Shown in pieces: positions 30,196 to 38,676 of a DNA stretch of 64,000 nucleotides. Each line of letters opens with the position of its first letter. Position 1 is the first letter of the stretch. The translations under genes were made by a program, and so were the position numbers. Origin of the DNA: Pseudomonas viridiflava. GTDB taxonomy: Bacteria; Pseudomonadota; Gammaproteobacteria; Pseudomonadales; Pseudomonadaceae. The DNA is taken from NCBI RefSeq assembly GCF_900580865.1, contig NZ_UTBZ01000026.1, positions 310,001 through 374,000 of the forward strand, in the 5' to 3' direction. A model generated the notes under the pieces. That model made no database searches, was not told the DNA's origin, and saw nothing but the letters and a program-made list of their open reading frames with translations.

Positions 30196-31181
30196 TGTTT
30201 GGTTTCTGGAAGACCTGGAAGGCGCTGGAGGCGCGGGGCATCATGGGCATCAATCGGCGTAACGCCGACTACGTGCTCAAGTACAACAAGCGCAGCCTGT
30301 ACCCGATCGTCGATGACAAGATCATCACCAAGGAGCGCGCCATCGAGGCCGGCATTCACGTGCCGGAGTTGTATGGCGTGATCTCCACCGAGAAGGAAAT
30401 CGACAAGCTCGGCGAGATCATCGGCGGGCGCAGCGACTTCGTGATCAAACCGGCCCAGGGCGCTGGCGGTGACGGCATCATTGTCATCGCCGACCGTTTC
30501 GAAGGCCGTTATCGCACGGTCTCGGGCAAGATCGTTGACCACGAAGAGCTTGAGCATCACATCTCGAGTATCCTCACCGGTTTGTATTCGCTGGGCGGCC
30601 ATCGTGACCGGGCGCTGATCGAATACCGGGTGACTCCGGATCAGATCTTCAAAAGCATCAGCTACGAAGGTGTGCCGGACATTCGCATCATCGTGTTGAT
30701 GGGGTATCCGGTGATGGCCATGCTACGTCTGCCGACCCGGCAGTCCGGCGGCAAGGCCAACCTGCACCAGGGCGCCATCGGTGTGGGTGTCGATCTGGCC
30801 ACCGGTCTCACCCTGCGCGGCACCTGGCTGAACAACATCATCACCAAACACCCCGACACCACCAACGCGGTGGACGGCGTGCAACTGCCCTACTGGGACG
30901 GTTTCATGAAACTCGCGGCGGGCTGTTATGAGCTGTGCGGGTTGGGTTACATCGGTGTGGACATGGTGCTCGATCAGGAGAAAGGTCCGCTGATTCTGGA
31001 GCTGAATGCGCGGCCTGGGTTGAATATTCAGATTGCCAATGACTGTGGGCTGACGTTGCGTACCCATGCGGTGGAAGCGCGACTGGAAGAGCTGAAGGCG
31101 CGTGGGGTGACTGAATCCGTTGAAGAGCGGGTGGCGTTTACTCAGGAGATGTTTGGGCATATTCCTGCTGTCGAAGGCTAA
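30195..31181 (+). CDS. Alpha-L-glutamate ligase-like ATP-grasp protein (RimK-like)
   Basis: A 328-residue cytosolic ATP-grasp enzyme expected to join an amino acid (possibly glutamate) to a protein or small acceptor. Motifs include FVIKPAQGAGGDGIIVI (ATP lysine and glycine-rich loop), LIEYRVTPDQIF, DIRIIVLMGYPVMAMLRLPT and the Mg-binding end LILELNARPGLNIQIAN. Last gene of the operon. The acceptor is unknown; the co-encoded periplasmic protease and membrane transglutaminase-like protein suggest a ligation/trimming system at the envelope (inference). Confidence 0.88.
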   Translation: MFGFWKTWKALEARGIMGINRRNADYVLKYNKRSLYPIVDDKIITKERAIEAGIHVPELYGVISTEKEIDKLGEIIGGRSDFVIKPAQGAGGDGIIVIADRFEGRYRTVSGKIVDHEELEHHISSILTGLYSLGGHRDRALIEYRVTPDQIFKSISYEGVPDIRIIVLMGYPVMAMLRLPTRQSGGKANLHQGAIGVGVDLATGLTLRGTWLNNIITKHPDTTNAVDGVQLPYWDGFMKLAAGCYELCGLGYIGVDMVLDQEKGPLILELNARPGLNIQIANDCGLTLRTHAVEARLEELKARGVTESVEERVAFTQEMFGHIPAVEG

Positions 31182-31205
31182 TAGCTCAAGAGCTGAAAAG
31201 CTAAA

Positions 31206-31533
31206 AGCCCCTCACCCTAGCCCTCTCCCGGAGGGAGAGGGGACTGACCGAGGTGGATATTGGAGCTACGCCGACTTGAAAGTCTTGAGTCGAACTCAGG
31301 CTTGAAAGGCATGAAGATCTGCTCCCTCCCCCAAGATATCGAGCCGAACCCAGGCCTTAAAAAGCATGCAGATCGGCTCCCTCCCCCAAGATATCAAGCC
31401 GAACCCTGGCCTTAAAAAGCATGCAGATCGGCTCCCTCCCCCAAGATATCAAGCCGAACCCAGGTTTTGAAAAGCTCCCGATCTGCTCCCTTTCCCCCTC
31501 GCCCCCTTGGGGGAGAGGGCTGGGGTGAGGGGG
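31206..31533. repeat. Composite element: inverted CCCTCACCC ends around four ~55-bp tandem repeats
   Basis: The left end is CCCCTCACCCTAGCCCTCTC (with its own hairpin) and the right end is GGGAGAGGGCTGGGGTGAGG. Inside are tandem units: a diverged first copy (31278-31332), then 31333-31387, 31388-31442 and 31443-31497, all 55 bp and containing GAGCCGAACCCAGG or a close variant, AAAAAGCATGCAGATC and GGCTCCCTCCCCC. The first unit resembles the reverse complement of the units at 20671-20860 (GACCGAGGTG, CTTGAAAG, GAGTCGAA). No ORF is present. Confidence 0.9.
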
Positions 31534-31609
31534 TAGGCTTTTGACTTTGATCTGGCATCGGAGAGGTCTACAATCCCCACCCCGCCTCAATGGCCGATCT
31601 GCCCCGCCC

Positions 31610-32953
31610 ATGCTGACCTGTTCCGTACACCCGCTGCCCTACCGCGCCAATCCCGCCGACTACTTCGCGGCCATCCGCAACGCACCCGGCGCCGTGCTGC
31701 TCGACAGCGGCCGGCCAAGTGCCGACCGTGGCCGTTATGACCTGCTCAGCGCCTGGCCGCTGGAACAACTGGCGGTGTTGCCCGACGAAAGTGGCGGCGT
31801 TTTCCTGCAACGTCTGCGGGATAATCTGACCCGTCTGGGCGTGGCTGATTTGCCAGCAGGTTTCGAGCTGCCATTCGCCGGCGGCTTGATCGGCTATCTG
31901 AGCTACGACTTCGGCCGCCATCTGGAAACCCTGCCGAGCCAGGCCCGCGATGATCTGCAATTGCCGGATGCGCGTTTTGGCCTGTACGACTGGGCGCTGA
32001 TCAGTGATCACCATGCGGCTACCAGCCAATTGGTGTTTCATCCGTCGGTGATCGACAGCGAGAAACAGCGGTTGATCGCGTTGTTCACGCAGCCAGTCGT
32101 TAGTGCATTGCCCTCGTTCAAGCTCAGCACCCCGATGGCTGCCGACCTCTCGGCCGACGATTACCGCCAAGCCTTCGAACGCATTCAGCATTACATCCAG
32201 GCCGGTGACTGCTATCAGGTCAACTTCGCCCAGCGCTTCCGCGCTTCGTGCCAGGGCGATCCGTGGCTGGCGTACTGCAAATTGCGTGAAGCCTGCCCGA
32301 CGCCGTTCTCCGGTTTCCAGAGCCTGCCCGACGGCGGCGCCGTGTTGAGCCTGTCGCCGGAGCGCTTCGTCAAAGTCAGCGAACGCCAGGTGGAAACCCG
32401 CCCGATCAAAGGTACTCGCCCACGTGGCCTGACCCCAGCCGAAGACGCCGCCAACGCCGCCGAACTGCTGGCCAGCTCCAAGGATCGCGCGGAAAACCTG
32501 ATGATCGTCGACCTGCTGCGCAACGACCTCGGCCGCACCTGCCGCATCGGTTCGGTGCGAGTACCGGAGCTGTTCAGCCTGGAAAGCTATCCGAACGTGC
32601 ATCACCTGGTCAGCAGCGTGACCGGTGAGCTGGCGGAGGATCGCGATGCATTGGATTTGATTGCCGGCAGCTTCCCCGGCGGCTCGATCACCGGCGCACC
32701 GAAGATTCGTGCGATGCAGATCATCGATGAGCTGGAGCCAACCCGGCGCGGCTTGTATTGCGGCTCGTTGCTGTATCTGGACGTGCGTGGCGAGATGGAC
32801 AGTTCCATCGCGATTCGCAGTCTGTTGGTCAAGGATGGGCAGGTGTGCTGCTGGGGCGGTGGCGGGATTGTCGCGGATTCGGACTGGCAGGCGGAGTATC
32901 AGGAGTCGATTACCAAAGTGAAGATCCTGCTCGAAACCCTGCAGAACCTCTGA
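31610..32953 (+). CDS. pabB: Aminodeoxychorismate synthase component I
   Basis: Makes 4-amino-4-deoxychorismate for folate, with a PabA amidotransferase encoded elsewhere. 447 residues, chorismate-binding fold with QAGDCYQVNFAQRF, SLSPERFVKV, TRPIKGTRPRG, LMIVDLLRNDLGRTCRIGSV, FPGGSITGAPKIRAMQIIDELE. The PIKGT lysine is the PabB-specific nucleophile, whereas anthranilate synthase TrpE has PIAGT, so the assignment as pabB is firm. I chose ATG 31610; the upstream part of the frame lies in the repeat-flanking region. Confidence 0.95.
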   Translation: MLTCSVHPLPYRANPADYFAAIRNAPGAVLLDSGRPSADRGRYDLLSAWPLEQLAVLPDESGGVFLQRLRDNLTRLGVADLPAGFELPFAGGLIGYLSYDFGRHLETLPSQARDDLQLPDARFGLYDWALISDHHAATSQLVFHPSVIDSEKQRLIALFTQPVVSALPSFKLSTPMAADLSADDYRQAFERIQHYIQAGDCYQVNFAQRFRASCQGDPWLAYCKLREACPTPFSGFQSLPDGGAVLSLSPERFVKVSERQVETRPIKGTRPRGLTPAEDAANAAELLASSKDRAENLMIVDLLRNDLGRTCRIGSVRVPELFSLESYPNVHHLVSSVTGELAEDRDALDLIAGSFPGGSITGAPKIRAMQIIDELEPTRRGLYCGSLLYLDVRGEMDSSIAIRSLLVKDGQVCCWGGGGIVADSDWQAEYQESITKVKILLETLQNL

Positions 32954-32957
32954 GTAA

Positions 32958-33071
32958 TGATCGTTCCCACGCTCCGCGTGGGAATGCATCCCGGGACGCT
33001 CCGGGTCCCATCCAAAGCCGAACGCGGAGCGTCCGTTGAGGCATTCCCACGCAGAGCGTGGGAACGATCAT
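32958..33071. repeat. REP-like element, third family (core GTTCCCACGCTCCGCGTGGGA)
   Basis: A left arm GATCGTTCCCACGCTC and a right arm GAGCGTGGGAACGATC form a long inverted repeat; each arm contains its own CCCACGC/GCGTGGG hairpin, and an inner pair CGGGACGCTCCGGGTCCC / GCGGAGCGTCC lies between. It separates the convergent genes pabB and thrH and may terminate both. Confidence 0.88.
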
Positions 33072-33084
33072 CAGGTAGCCAGGC

Positions 33085-33702
33085 TTACAGGCTGAGGTCG
33101 CGGTTGGAGGCCTTGAAGAACTCCTGCTTCAACTCGGCAAAGGTGTGCACCGCCGGAAATTGCGGAAACTCGCGAATCACATTCTCCGGCGCATGAAACA
33201 AAATCCCCGCGTCCGCCTCGCCCAGCATCGTCGTATCGTTATACGAATCCCCCGCCGCAATCACCCGGTAATACAGGCTCTTGAACGCCAGCACCGACTG
33301 ACGCTTGGGATCTTTCTGACGCAACTGATAGCTGGTCACCCGCCCGGTTTCGTCAGTGATCAGGCGATGGCAAAGCAAGGTCGGGAAGCCCAACTGGCGC
33401 ATCAACGGCTGGGAAAATTCATAGAACGTATCCGACAGAATCACCACCTGAAAGCGCTCGCGCAGCCAGTTGACGAACTCCACCGCGCCGTCCAGCGGCT
33501 TCAGCGTGGCGATCACTTCCTGAATGTCCGACAGCTTCAAGCCGTGCTCATCGAGGATGCGCAGACGTTGTTTCATCAACACGTCGTAATCGGGAATGTC
33601 CCGGGTGGTGGCCTTGAGGGAGTCGATTCCGGTTTTTTCAGCGAAGGCGATCCAGATTTCCGGCACCAACACCCCTTCAAGATCCAGGCAAGCAATTTCC
33701 AC
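33085..33702 (-). CDS. thrH: Bifunctional phosphoserine phosphatase / homoserine phosphotransferase ThrH
   Basis: A 205-residue HAD-superfamily enzyme. The nucleophile motif is CLDLEGVLVPEIW, with Glu in place of the usual second Asp (DxE instead of DxD), a feature of ThrH. Motif II is VVILSDTFYEF and motif IV is AAGDSYNDTTMLGEADAGILFHAP. It can transfer phosphate from phosphoserine to homoserine, and so may bypass ThrB. Convergent with pabB and divergent from cysH. Confidence 0.95.
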   Translation of the reverse strand: MEIACLDLEGVLVPEIWIAFAEKTGIDSLKATTRDIPDYDVLMKQRLRILDEHGLKLSDIQEVIATLKPLDGAVEFVNWLRERFQVVILSDTFYEFSQPLMRQLGFPTLLCHRLITDETGRVTSYQLRQKDPKRQSVLAFKSLYYRVIAAGDSYNDTTMLGEADAGILFHAPENVIREFPQFPAVHTFAELKQEFFKASNRDLSL

Positions 33703-33866
33703 AAGACACTCCCGTTTGTATTGATTATTTGAGTCGAGCGATGCCGAACTCTAGCGACTCAAAAGCAGGCGCGCAACGCACAGCGCGCCCCGAGCCTCGC
33801 AGCTTTTTGTTACCATCGGCCCCATATAGAGCGCCCAGCGCCACCGACCTGTAGGAAGCCGCCCTG

Positions 33867-34601
33867 ATGAGTGCAACGTTCGACGTCGTGGAACTCGCCA
33901 CGACCTATGCCAACAAATCCGCGCAAGACATCCTCAAACTCGCGTTTGCCGAGTTCGGCGATGACTTGTGGATATCTTTCAGCGGCGCCGAGGATGTGGT
34001 GCTGGTGGACATGGCCTGGAAGCTCAACAAGAACGTCAAGGTGTTCAGCCTCGACACCGGCCGCCTGCACCCGGAGACCTACCGCTTCATCGATCAGGTG
34101 CGCGAGCACTACAAGATCGACATCGAACTGGTGTCGCCGGACTACACGAAACTTGAACCGTTTGTGAAGGAAAAAGGCCTGTTCAGTTTCTATAAGGACG
34201 GCCATGGCGAATGCTGCGGGATCCGCAAGATCGAACCGCTACGCCGCAAACTGTCCACCGTCAAAGCCTGGGCCACCGGCCAGCGCCGCGACCAGAGCCC
34301 GGGCACCCGCAGTGCCGTAGCGGTGATGGAAATCGACACCGCGTTCTCCACGCCTGAGCGCACCCTGTACAAGTTCAACCCGCTGGCGCAGATGACCAGC
34401 GAAGAGATCTGGGGCTACATCCGCATGCTTGAGCTGCCGTACAACAGCCTGCATGAACGCGGCTTTATCAGCATCGGCTGCGAACCGTGCACCCGCCCGG
34501 TGCTGCCGAACCAGCACGAGCGCGAAGGTCGTTGGTGGTGGGAAGAGGCGACGCAGAAAGAATGCGGGTTGCACGCCGGGAATATCATCAGCAAGGCTTG
34601 A
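33867..34601 (+). CDS. cysH: Adenosine 5'-phosphosulfate (APS) reductase
   Basis: Reduces activated sulfate to sulfite in assimilation. 244 residues with PP-motif [14 protein letters not shown]. The [4Fe-4S] cysteines C116-C117 (ECCGIRK) and C205/C208 (CEPC) are present, so this is the APS-type enzyme of Pseudomonas, not the PAPS-type of E. coli. Ends soon after the C205/C208 pair and lacks the C-terminal ECGLH Cys only as a truncated form ([10 protein letters not shown] is present, giving the nucleophile Cys). RBS GTAGGAAG upstream of ATG 33867. Confidence 0.96.
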   Translation: MSATFDVVELATTYANKSAQDILKLAFAEFGDDLWISFSGAEDVVLVDMAWKLNKNVKVFSLDTGRLHPETYRFIDQVREHYKIDIELVSPDYTKLEPFVKEKGLFSFYKDGHGECCGIRKIEPLRRKLSTVKAWATGQRRDQSPGTRSAVAVMEIDTAFSTPERTLYKFNPLAQMTSEEIWGYIRMLELPYNSLHERGFISIGCEPCTRPVLPNQHEREGRWWWEEATQKECGLHAGNIISKA

Positions 34602-34623
34602 TCTCCAGTACCAGTGATATCCC

Positions 34624-34715
34624 CTGTGGGAGCGAGCCTGCTCGCGAATGCATAGTCTCAGTCGACATCTTCGTTGACTGATCCAACGCATTCGCGAGCA
34701 GGCTCGCTCCCACAT
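34624..34715. repeat. REP-A inverted pair after cysH
   Basis: GTGGGAGCGAGCCTGCTCGC and its inverse flank ~50 bases that hold a second palindrome (CAGTCGA...TTGACTG-like). It follows the cysH stop by ~25 bases. Confidence 0.92.
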
Positions 34716-34740
34716 TTTTCACCTGCGCGAATCTAAAAAT

Positions 34741-34788
34741 GTGTACACACAAATGTCACCATCGGTGCCATTTATGTGTGCACTTTTT
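34741..34788. repeat. Interrupted palindrome followed by T tract: terminator or regulator site
   Basis: Arms GTGTACACACAAATG (34741-34755) and CATTTATGTGTGCAC (34769-34783) pair at 13 of 15 positions plus one G-T wobble. A nested CACC-ATC-GGTG hairpin fills the centre, and TTTTT follows. It could end cysH or bind an activator of the downstream sigma-54-like promoter. Confidence 0.6.
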
Positions 34789-34968
34789 CGTTTCGGCGCC
34801 CTGAAAAGTTACATCCCTGCGAAAACTTCTTCTCCCTCGCCTGCCGACAAAATCCTCCGTCAAAAATAAATACCTGTTCAACCGGTCAATTTTTAACCAA
34901 TTATTTTCAACGACTTAGCTCTCATCGATAACTTTTCGAAATGAGCACGGTTGCGTATAGAACTGCAA

Positions 34969-34985
34969 CTGGCACAAATCTGGCT
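34969..34985 (+). promoter_or_regulatory. Sigma-54-like promoter upstream of the NCS1 transporter
   Basis: CTGGCACA, four bases, TGGCT: the GG at 34971-34972 and GC at 34983-34984 are 10 bases apart, as required, and the -24 block matches CTGGCAC. The -12 block is TGGC, one base off TTGC. Predicted start near 34996. Confidence 0.55.
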
Positions 34986-34999
34986 TTAGTGCATACATG

Positions 35000-35013
35000 T
35001 TTTGTATACAAAA
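35000..35013. promoter_or_regulatory. Perfect 14-bp palindrome TTTTGTATACAAAA
   Basis: It overlaps or directly follows the predicted transcription start of the transporter operon, so it suits a repressor operator. A GntR-type half-site pattern (TTGTATACAA) is visible. No regulator gene is adjacent. Confidence 0.5.
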
Positions 35014-35179
35014 CCGCAAAACATAAACACACTTTCGATCCGCAAGCCTGAAGCGCCCTATCCCGTACAGGCTGCAGATGCCCCGTAACCAGTGATGTTT
35101 GCTGGCCGCGACGAAGATTTGTCGAGCCTGACGGCTCATGCACAGTCATCGCGGCCCTGAACATCAGGAGCCTGCCGGA

Positions 35180-36718
35180 ATGCGTACAAGTCTCTCCAAC
35201 AATATCGCGCTGAATCTGCCCGCCTCTGCCCTCGATCAACCGTTGCCCCATGACGGGCTGGCCGAGCCGTTACAACTCAGTCCGCGCCTGCACAACAGCG
35301 ACCTCGCGCCGACCAAGGCCGAAGGTCGGCGCTGGGGCAAATACAGCATCTTCGCCCTGTGGACCAACGATGTGCATAACATTGCCAATTACTCGTTCGC
35401 CATCGGCCTGTACGCCCTGGGCCTGGGTGGCTGGCAGATTCTGCTGTCGCTGGGGATTGGTGCGGCGCTGGTGTACTTCTTCATGAACCTGTCCGGTTAC
35501 ATGGGACAGAAAACCGGTGTGCCGTTTCCGGTGATCAGCCGGATCAGTTTCGGCATTCACGGTGCGCAAATTCCTGCACTGATCCGGGCGGTTATCGCCA
35601 TTGCCTGGTTCGGTATTCAGACGTATCTGGCGTCCGTAGTATTCCGCGTACTACTCACCGCCGTGCATCCCGGTTTCGCCGAATATGACCACAACTCGAT
35701 TCTCGGTCTGTCGACCTTGGGCTGGGTGTGCTTCGTGGCGATCTGGTTAGTGCAGCTGGCGATCCTCGCCTACGGCATGGAAATGGTCCGCCGTTACGAA
35801 GCGTTTGCCGGGCCGGTGATTCTGCTGACCGTGGCCGCCCTCGCCGCGTGGATGTACTTCCAGGCCAACGCGACCATCGCCTGGTCGACTCGCGAGCCGC
35901 TGACCGGTGGAGAGATGTGGCGCAACATCTTTGCCGGCGGCGCGTTGTGGCTGGCGATCTACGGCACGTTGATCCTCAATTTCTGCGACTTCGCCCGCTC
36001 CTCGCCGTGCCGCAAGACCATCAAGGTAGGAAACTTCTGGGGTTTGCCGGTAAATATTCTGGTATTCTCTGCGATTACCGTCCTGCTGTGCGGTGCGCAA
36101 TTTCAGATCAATGGCCGGATCATCGAAAGCCCAACCGAGATCATCGCCTCGATTCCCAACACCTTCTTCCTCGTGCTCGGTTGCCTGGCGTTCCTGATCG
36201 TCACCGTTGCGGTGAACATCATGGCCAACTTCGTCGCCCCGGCCTTCGTGCTCAGCAACCTAGCGCCGAAGTACCTGACCTTCCGCCGCGCCGGGCTGAT
36301 CAGCGCGACCATCGCCGTGCTGATTCTGCCGTGGAATCTCTACAACAGCCCGCTGGTGATCGTGTACTTCCTGTCCGGCCTCGGCGCCCTGCTCGGCCCG
36401 TTGTACGGGGTGATCATGGTCGACTACTGGTTGATCCGCAAAGGCCGGATCAACGTCCCGCAGCTCTACAGCGAAGATCCCAACGGCGCTTATTACTACA
36501 ACCACGGAGTCAATTTCCGCGCGGTGGCGGCGTTTATTCCTGCCGCATTGATCGCCATCGTCCTGGCCCTGGTGCCGGGTTTCCACAGCGTCTCGCCTTT
36601 CTCCTGGCTGATCGGCGCCGGGATTGCCGGAATGCTTTACCTGATCATCGCCAAGCGTCAGCCGCACTACGCCGACGTCAGCGGCGAATCGATCGCTGTC
36701 GACAACGTCTGCCATTAA
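35180..36718 (+). CDS. NCS1-family nucleobase/hydantoin/allantoin permease
   Basis: A 512-residue inner-membrane symporter with about twelve helices. NCS1 signatures are GWQILLSLGIGAALVYFFMNLSGYMGQKTGVPFPVISRISFGIHGAQIPALIRAVIAIAWFGIQTYLAS, ILNFCDFARSS and the C-terminal GPLYGVIMVDYWLIRKGRINVPQLY. It takes up a cyclic nitrogen compound such as a hydantoin, allantoin or a nucleobase. I chose ATG 35180 (AGGAG nine bases upstream). In an operon with a hydantoin-type racemase, which favours a hydantoin or allantoin substrate. Confidence 0.92.
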   Translation: MRTSLSNNIALNLPASALDQPLPHDGLAEPLQLSPRLHNSDLAPTKAEGRRWGKYSIFALWTNDVHNIANYSFAIGLYALGLGGWQILLSLGIGAALVYFFMNLSGYMGQKTGVPFPVISRISFGIHGAQIPALIRAVIAIAWFGIQTYLASVVFRVLLTAVHPGFAEYDHNSILGLSTLGWVCFVAIWLVQLAILAYGMEMVRRYEAFAGPVILLTVAALAAWMYFQANATIAWSTREPLTGGEMWRNIFAGGALWLAIYGTLILNFCDFARSSPCRKTIKVGNFWGLPVNILVFSAITVLLCGAQFQINGRIIESPTEIIASIPNTFFLVLGCLAFLIVTVAVNIMANFVAPAFVLSNLAPKYLTFRRAGLISATIAVLILPWNLYNSPLVIVYFLSGLGALLGPLYGVIMVDYWLIRKGRINVPQLYSEDPNGAYYYNHGVNFRAVAAFIPAALIAIVLALVPGFHSVSPFSWLIGAGIAGMLYLIIAKRQPHYADVSGESIAVDNVCH

Positions 36719-36724
36719 CTTCCT

Positions 36725-36745
36725 CGCGGCCCGGACTGCGGGCCG
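36725..36745 (+). repeat. Stem-loop between transporter and racemase
   Basis: GCGGCCCG, loop GACTG, CGGGCCGC: a strong GC stem with no T tract in the 55-base junction. It suits segmental mRNA stability or partial termination. Confidence 0.6.
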
Positions 36746-36773
36746 CCGAACTGCCCGCTATAAGGATGTCCCC

Positions 36774-37502
36774 ATGCGTATTCTCGTGGTCAACGTCAAC
36801 ACCACCGAATCCATCACCGAAGCGATTGCGCGCTCAGCGCAGGCTGTCGCGTCGCCCGGTACCGAAATCGTCGGTTTGACGCCGTTCTTCGGTGCCGATT
36901 CGATTGAAGGCAACTTCGAAAGCTATCTGGCCGCCATTGCGGTGATGGATCGGGTGATGTCCTACGATCAGCCGTTCGATGCGGTGATTCAGGCCGGTTA
37001 CGGAGAGCATGGTCGTGAAGGTTTGCAGGAATTGCTCAACGTGCCGGTGGTGGATATCACTGATGCGGCGGCGAGCACGGCGATGTTTCTCGGCCATGCG
37101 TATTCGGTGGTGACCACACTGGATCGCACCGTGCCGCTGATCGAGGACCGGCTGAAATTGTCCGGTTTGTGGGATCGGTGTGCTTCTGTTCGGGCCAGTG
37201 GTCTGGCCGTTCTGGAGTTGGAGCACGAGCCGCAGCGCGCGCTGGAAGCGATCGTGCATCAGGCGGAGTTGGCGGTGACGCAGGACAAAGCCGAGGTGAT
37301 CTGCCTGGGTTGCGGCGGCATGGCCGGGCTCGATGAGCAGATTCGTCGACGTACTGGCGTGCCGGTGGTGGATGGGGTGACGGCGGCGGTGACGATTGCG
37401 GAATCGCTGGTGCGGTTGCGCTTATCGACGTCGAAAGTGCGGACTTATGCAACGCCACGGCCGAAGAACATTATTGGCTGGCCGGGGCGGTTTGCCCGCT
37501 GA
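36774..37502 (+). CDS. Hydantoin racemase-like (Asp/Glu racemase superfamily) protein
   Basis: A 242-residue protein with the two-cysteine racemase fold. The N-terminal motif is ILVVNVNTTESITEAIARSA; the catalytic-type sites are VVDITDAAASTAMFLG (Asp and Ala at the usual first position, where a Cys or Asp occurs) and ICLGCGGMAGLDEQIRRRTGVPVVDGV (Cys). Hydantoin or allantoin racemases (HyuE/HpxA-like) are the closest group. Co-transcribed with the NCS1 permease 55 bases upstream. No hydantoinase lies in the window, so the pathway is incomplete here. Confidence 0.88.
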   Translation: MRILVVNVNTTESITEAIARSAQAVASPGTEIVGLTPFFGADSIEGNFESYLAAIAVMDRVMSYDQPFDAVIQAGYGEHGREGLQELLNVPVVDITDAAASTAMFLGHAYSVVTTLDRTVPLIEDRLKLSGLWDRCASVRASGLAVLELEHEPQRALEAIVHQAELAVTQDKAEVICLGCGGMAGLDEQIRRRTGVPVVDGVTAAVTIAESLVRLRLSTSKVRTYATPRPKNIIGWPGRFAR

Positions 37503-37528
37503 GGTCATCCTCGGAAACCGAGTCGGCC

Positions 37529-37598
37529 CATTCGCGAGCAGGCTCGCTCCCACAGGGGAAACGCATTCCAAATGTGGGAGCGAGCCTGCTCGCGAAGG
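37529..37598. repeat. REP-A inverted pair after the racemase gene
   Basis: TTCGCGAGCAGGCTCGCTCC and GTGGGAGCGAGCCTGCTCGC, only ~22 bases apart, lie between convergent genes. Confidence 0.92.
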
Positions 37599-37622
37599 CC
37601 ACAACTCGATCTGATACCTTGC

Positions 37623-38549
37623 TCAGATAGCACTGAACCGCCGCGCCAACCCCTGCTCCGCAAACTGCTCAATCAGAAAATCGACAAACGCCCGCGTCTT
37701 GCCCGGCAACAACTTATGCTCGGCGTAGTAAATCGAGATGTTGCCGTCATCGACAAACCAGTCCGGCAACACCCGCTGCAACGTCCCCGCCTGCAGATAG
37801 CCCACCGCAAACGGCATGCTCACCAGCGCGATTCCCAAGCCTTGTGCTGCAGTCCTGCAAGCGGCCTCGGAATCACTCATGGTCATTCGCGCCTTGAGCA
37901 TCAACGGCCGACAATTCTGTGGATTACGTCCGGTCAATTGCCAGGAACGCACGCGTCCGGTTTGCGGCGAGCGGATCAGAATACCGTCGTGGTGGCTAAG
38001 GTCGTCCGGTTCGATGATCTCGGGATTGGCCTGTAAATAGTCGGTGGACGCGACCAATATCCGATGCGCCGGGCTCAAGTTGCGTGCGATCACGCCTTGC
38101 GGCAGTTCGAAGCCGCCACCGATGGCCGCATCAAAGCCCTGGGCGATCAGATCGACCTGTCGATTATCGAAATGCCAGTCCGGATTGATCGCCGGATATC
38201 GTCGTAGGAACTCACCGAGCATCGGCACGATATGCAGACAGCCAAACGCGGCGCCCATGCTGACTTTCAGCGTTCCCGCCGGCAGCCCTTCGACGCTGGA
38301 CAGGTTGGCCACGGCATTTTGAATGGTGGTCAGGCTACCGCTGACTTGATCCAGAAACAGTTGTCCGGCCTCGGTCAGTGTCAGGCTGCGTGTACTACGC
38401 TGGAACAGCCGCACGCCGAGCCGAACCTCGAGTTTGGCCACACTTTTGCCGACGGCTGCCGGGGTCAGACTCAAGCGTCGTGCGGCCTCGGCAAAGCTGC
38501 CGACTTCGGCGCTGCGCACGAAGCATTCAATGCTGCTGAAGGTTTCCAT
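37623..38549 (-). CDS. LysR-family transcriptional regulator
   Basis: 308 residues. The winged helix is FSSIECFVRSAEVGSFAEAARRLSLTPAAVGKSVAKLEVRLGVRLFQRSTRSLTLTEAG. A normal LysR effector domain follows. ATG 38549 is chosen since the upstream frame (MIAIVC...) lies in the promoter region. It is divergent from a short-chain dehydrogenase 128 bases away, the likely target. The wHTH sequence and divergent SDR are typical of quinone/antibiotic-related LysR regulators, but the ligand is unknown. Confidence 0.93.
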   Translation of the reverse strand: METFSSIECFVRSAEVGSFAEAARRLSLTPAAVGKSVAKLEVRLGVRLFQRSTRSLTLTEAGQLFLDQVSGSLTTIQNAVANLSSVEGLPAGTLKVSMGAAFGCLHIVPMLGEFLRRYPAINPDWHFDNRQVDLIAQGFDAAIGGGFELPQGVIARNLSPAHRILVASTDYLQANPEIIEPDDLSHHDGILIRSPQTGRVRSWQLTGRNPQNCRPLMLKARMTMSDSEAACRTAAQGLGIALVSMPFAVGYLQAGTLQRVLPDWFVDDGNISIYYAEHKLLPGKTRAFVDFLIEQFAEQGLARRFSAI

Positions 38550-38676
38550 GATAGTCACTATAAACTTCTGGTTTACACAGACTATAGCAATCATGGTCTA
38601 CACAGTTGTCGATACCACGCCGATACTCGCCACCAACACCAAGGCATTCCCGCCTTGAACACTCTGGAGATCGAAC

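Larger units (their letters stand above)
34716..35179. other. Long regulatory gap upstream of the NCS1 transporter
   Basis: No supportable gene lies in these 460 bases, which are more AT-rich than their surroundings. They hold an interrupted palindrome (34741-34783), a sigma-54-like promoter (34969-34985) and a perfect palindrome near the predicted start of transcription (35000-35013). The short minus-strand frames here have no recognisable product. Confidence 0.6.

Noticed and set aside
31278..31497. Direct repeats as a CRISPR array or coding repeat
   Set aside because: Contiguous 55-bp units that are not a multiple of three, without spacers or an open frame.
34915..35251. Minus-strand ORFs of 74 and 109 residues in the NCS1 promoter region
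   Set aside because: They overlap the predicted promoter and operator and show no domain or RBS.
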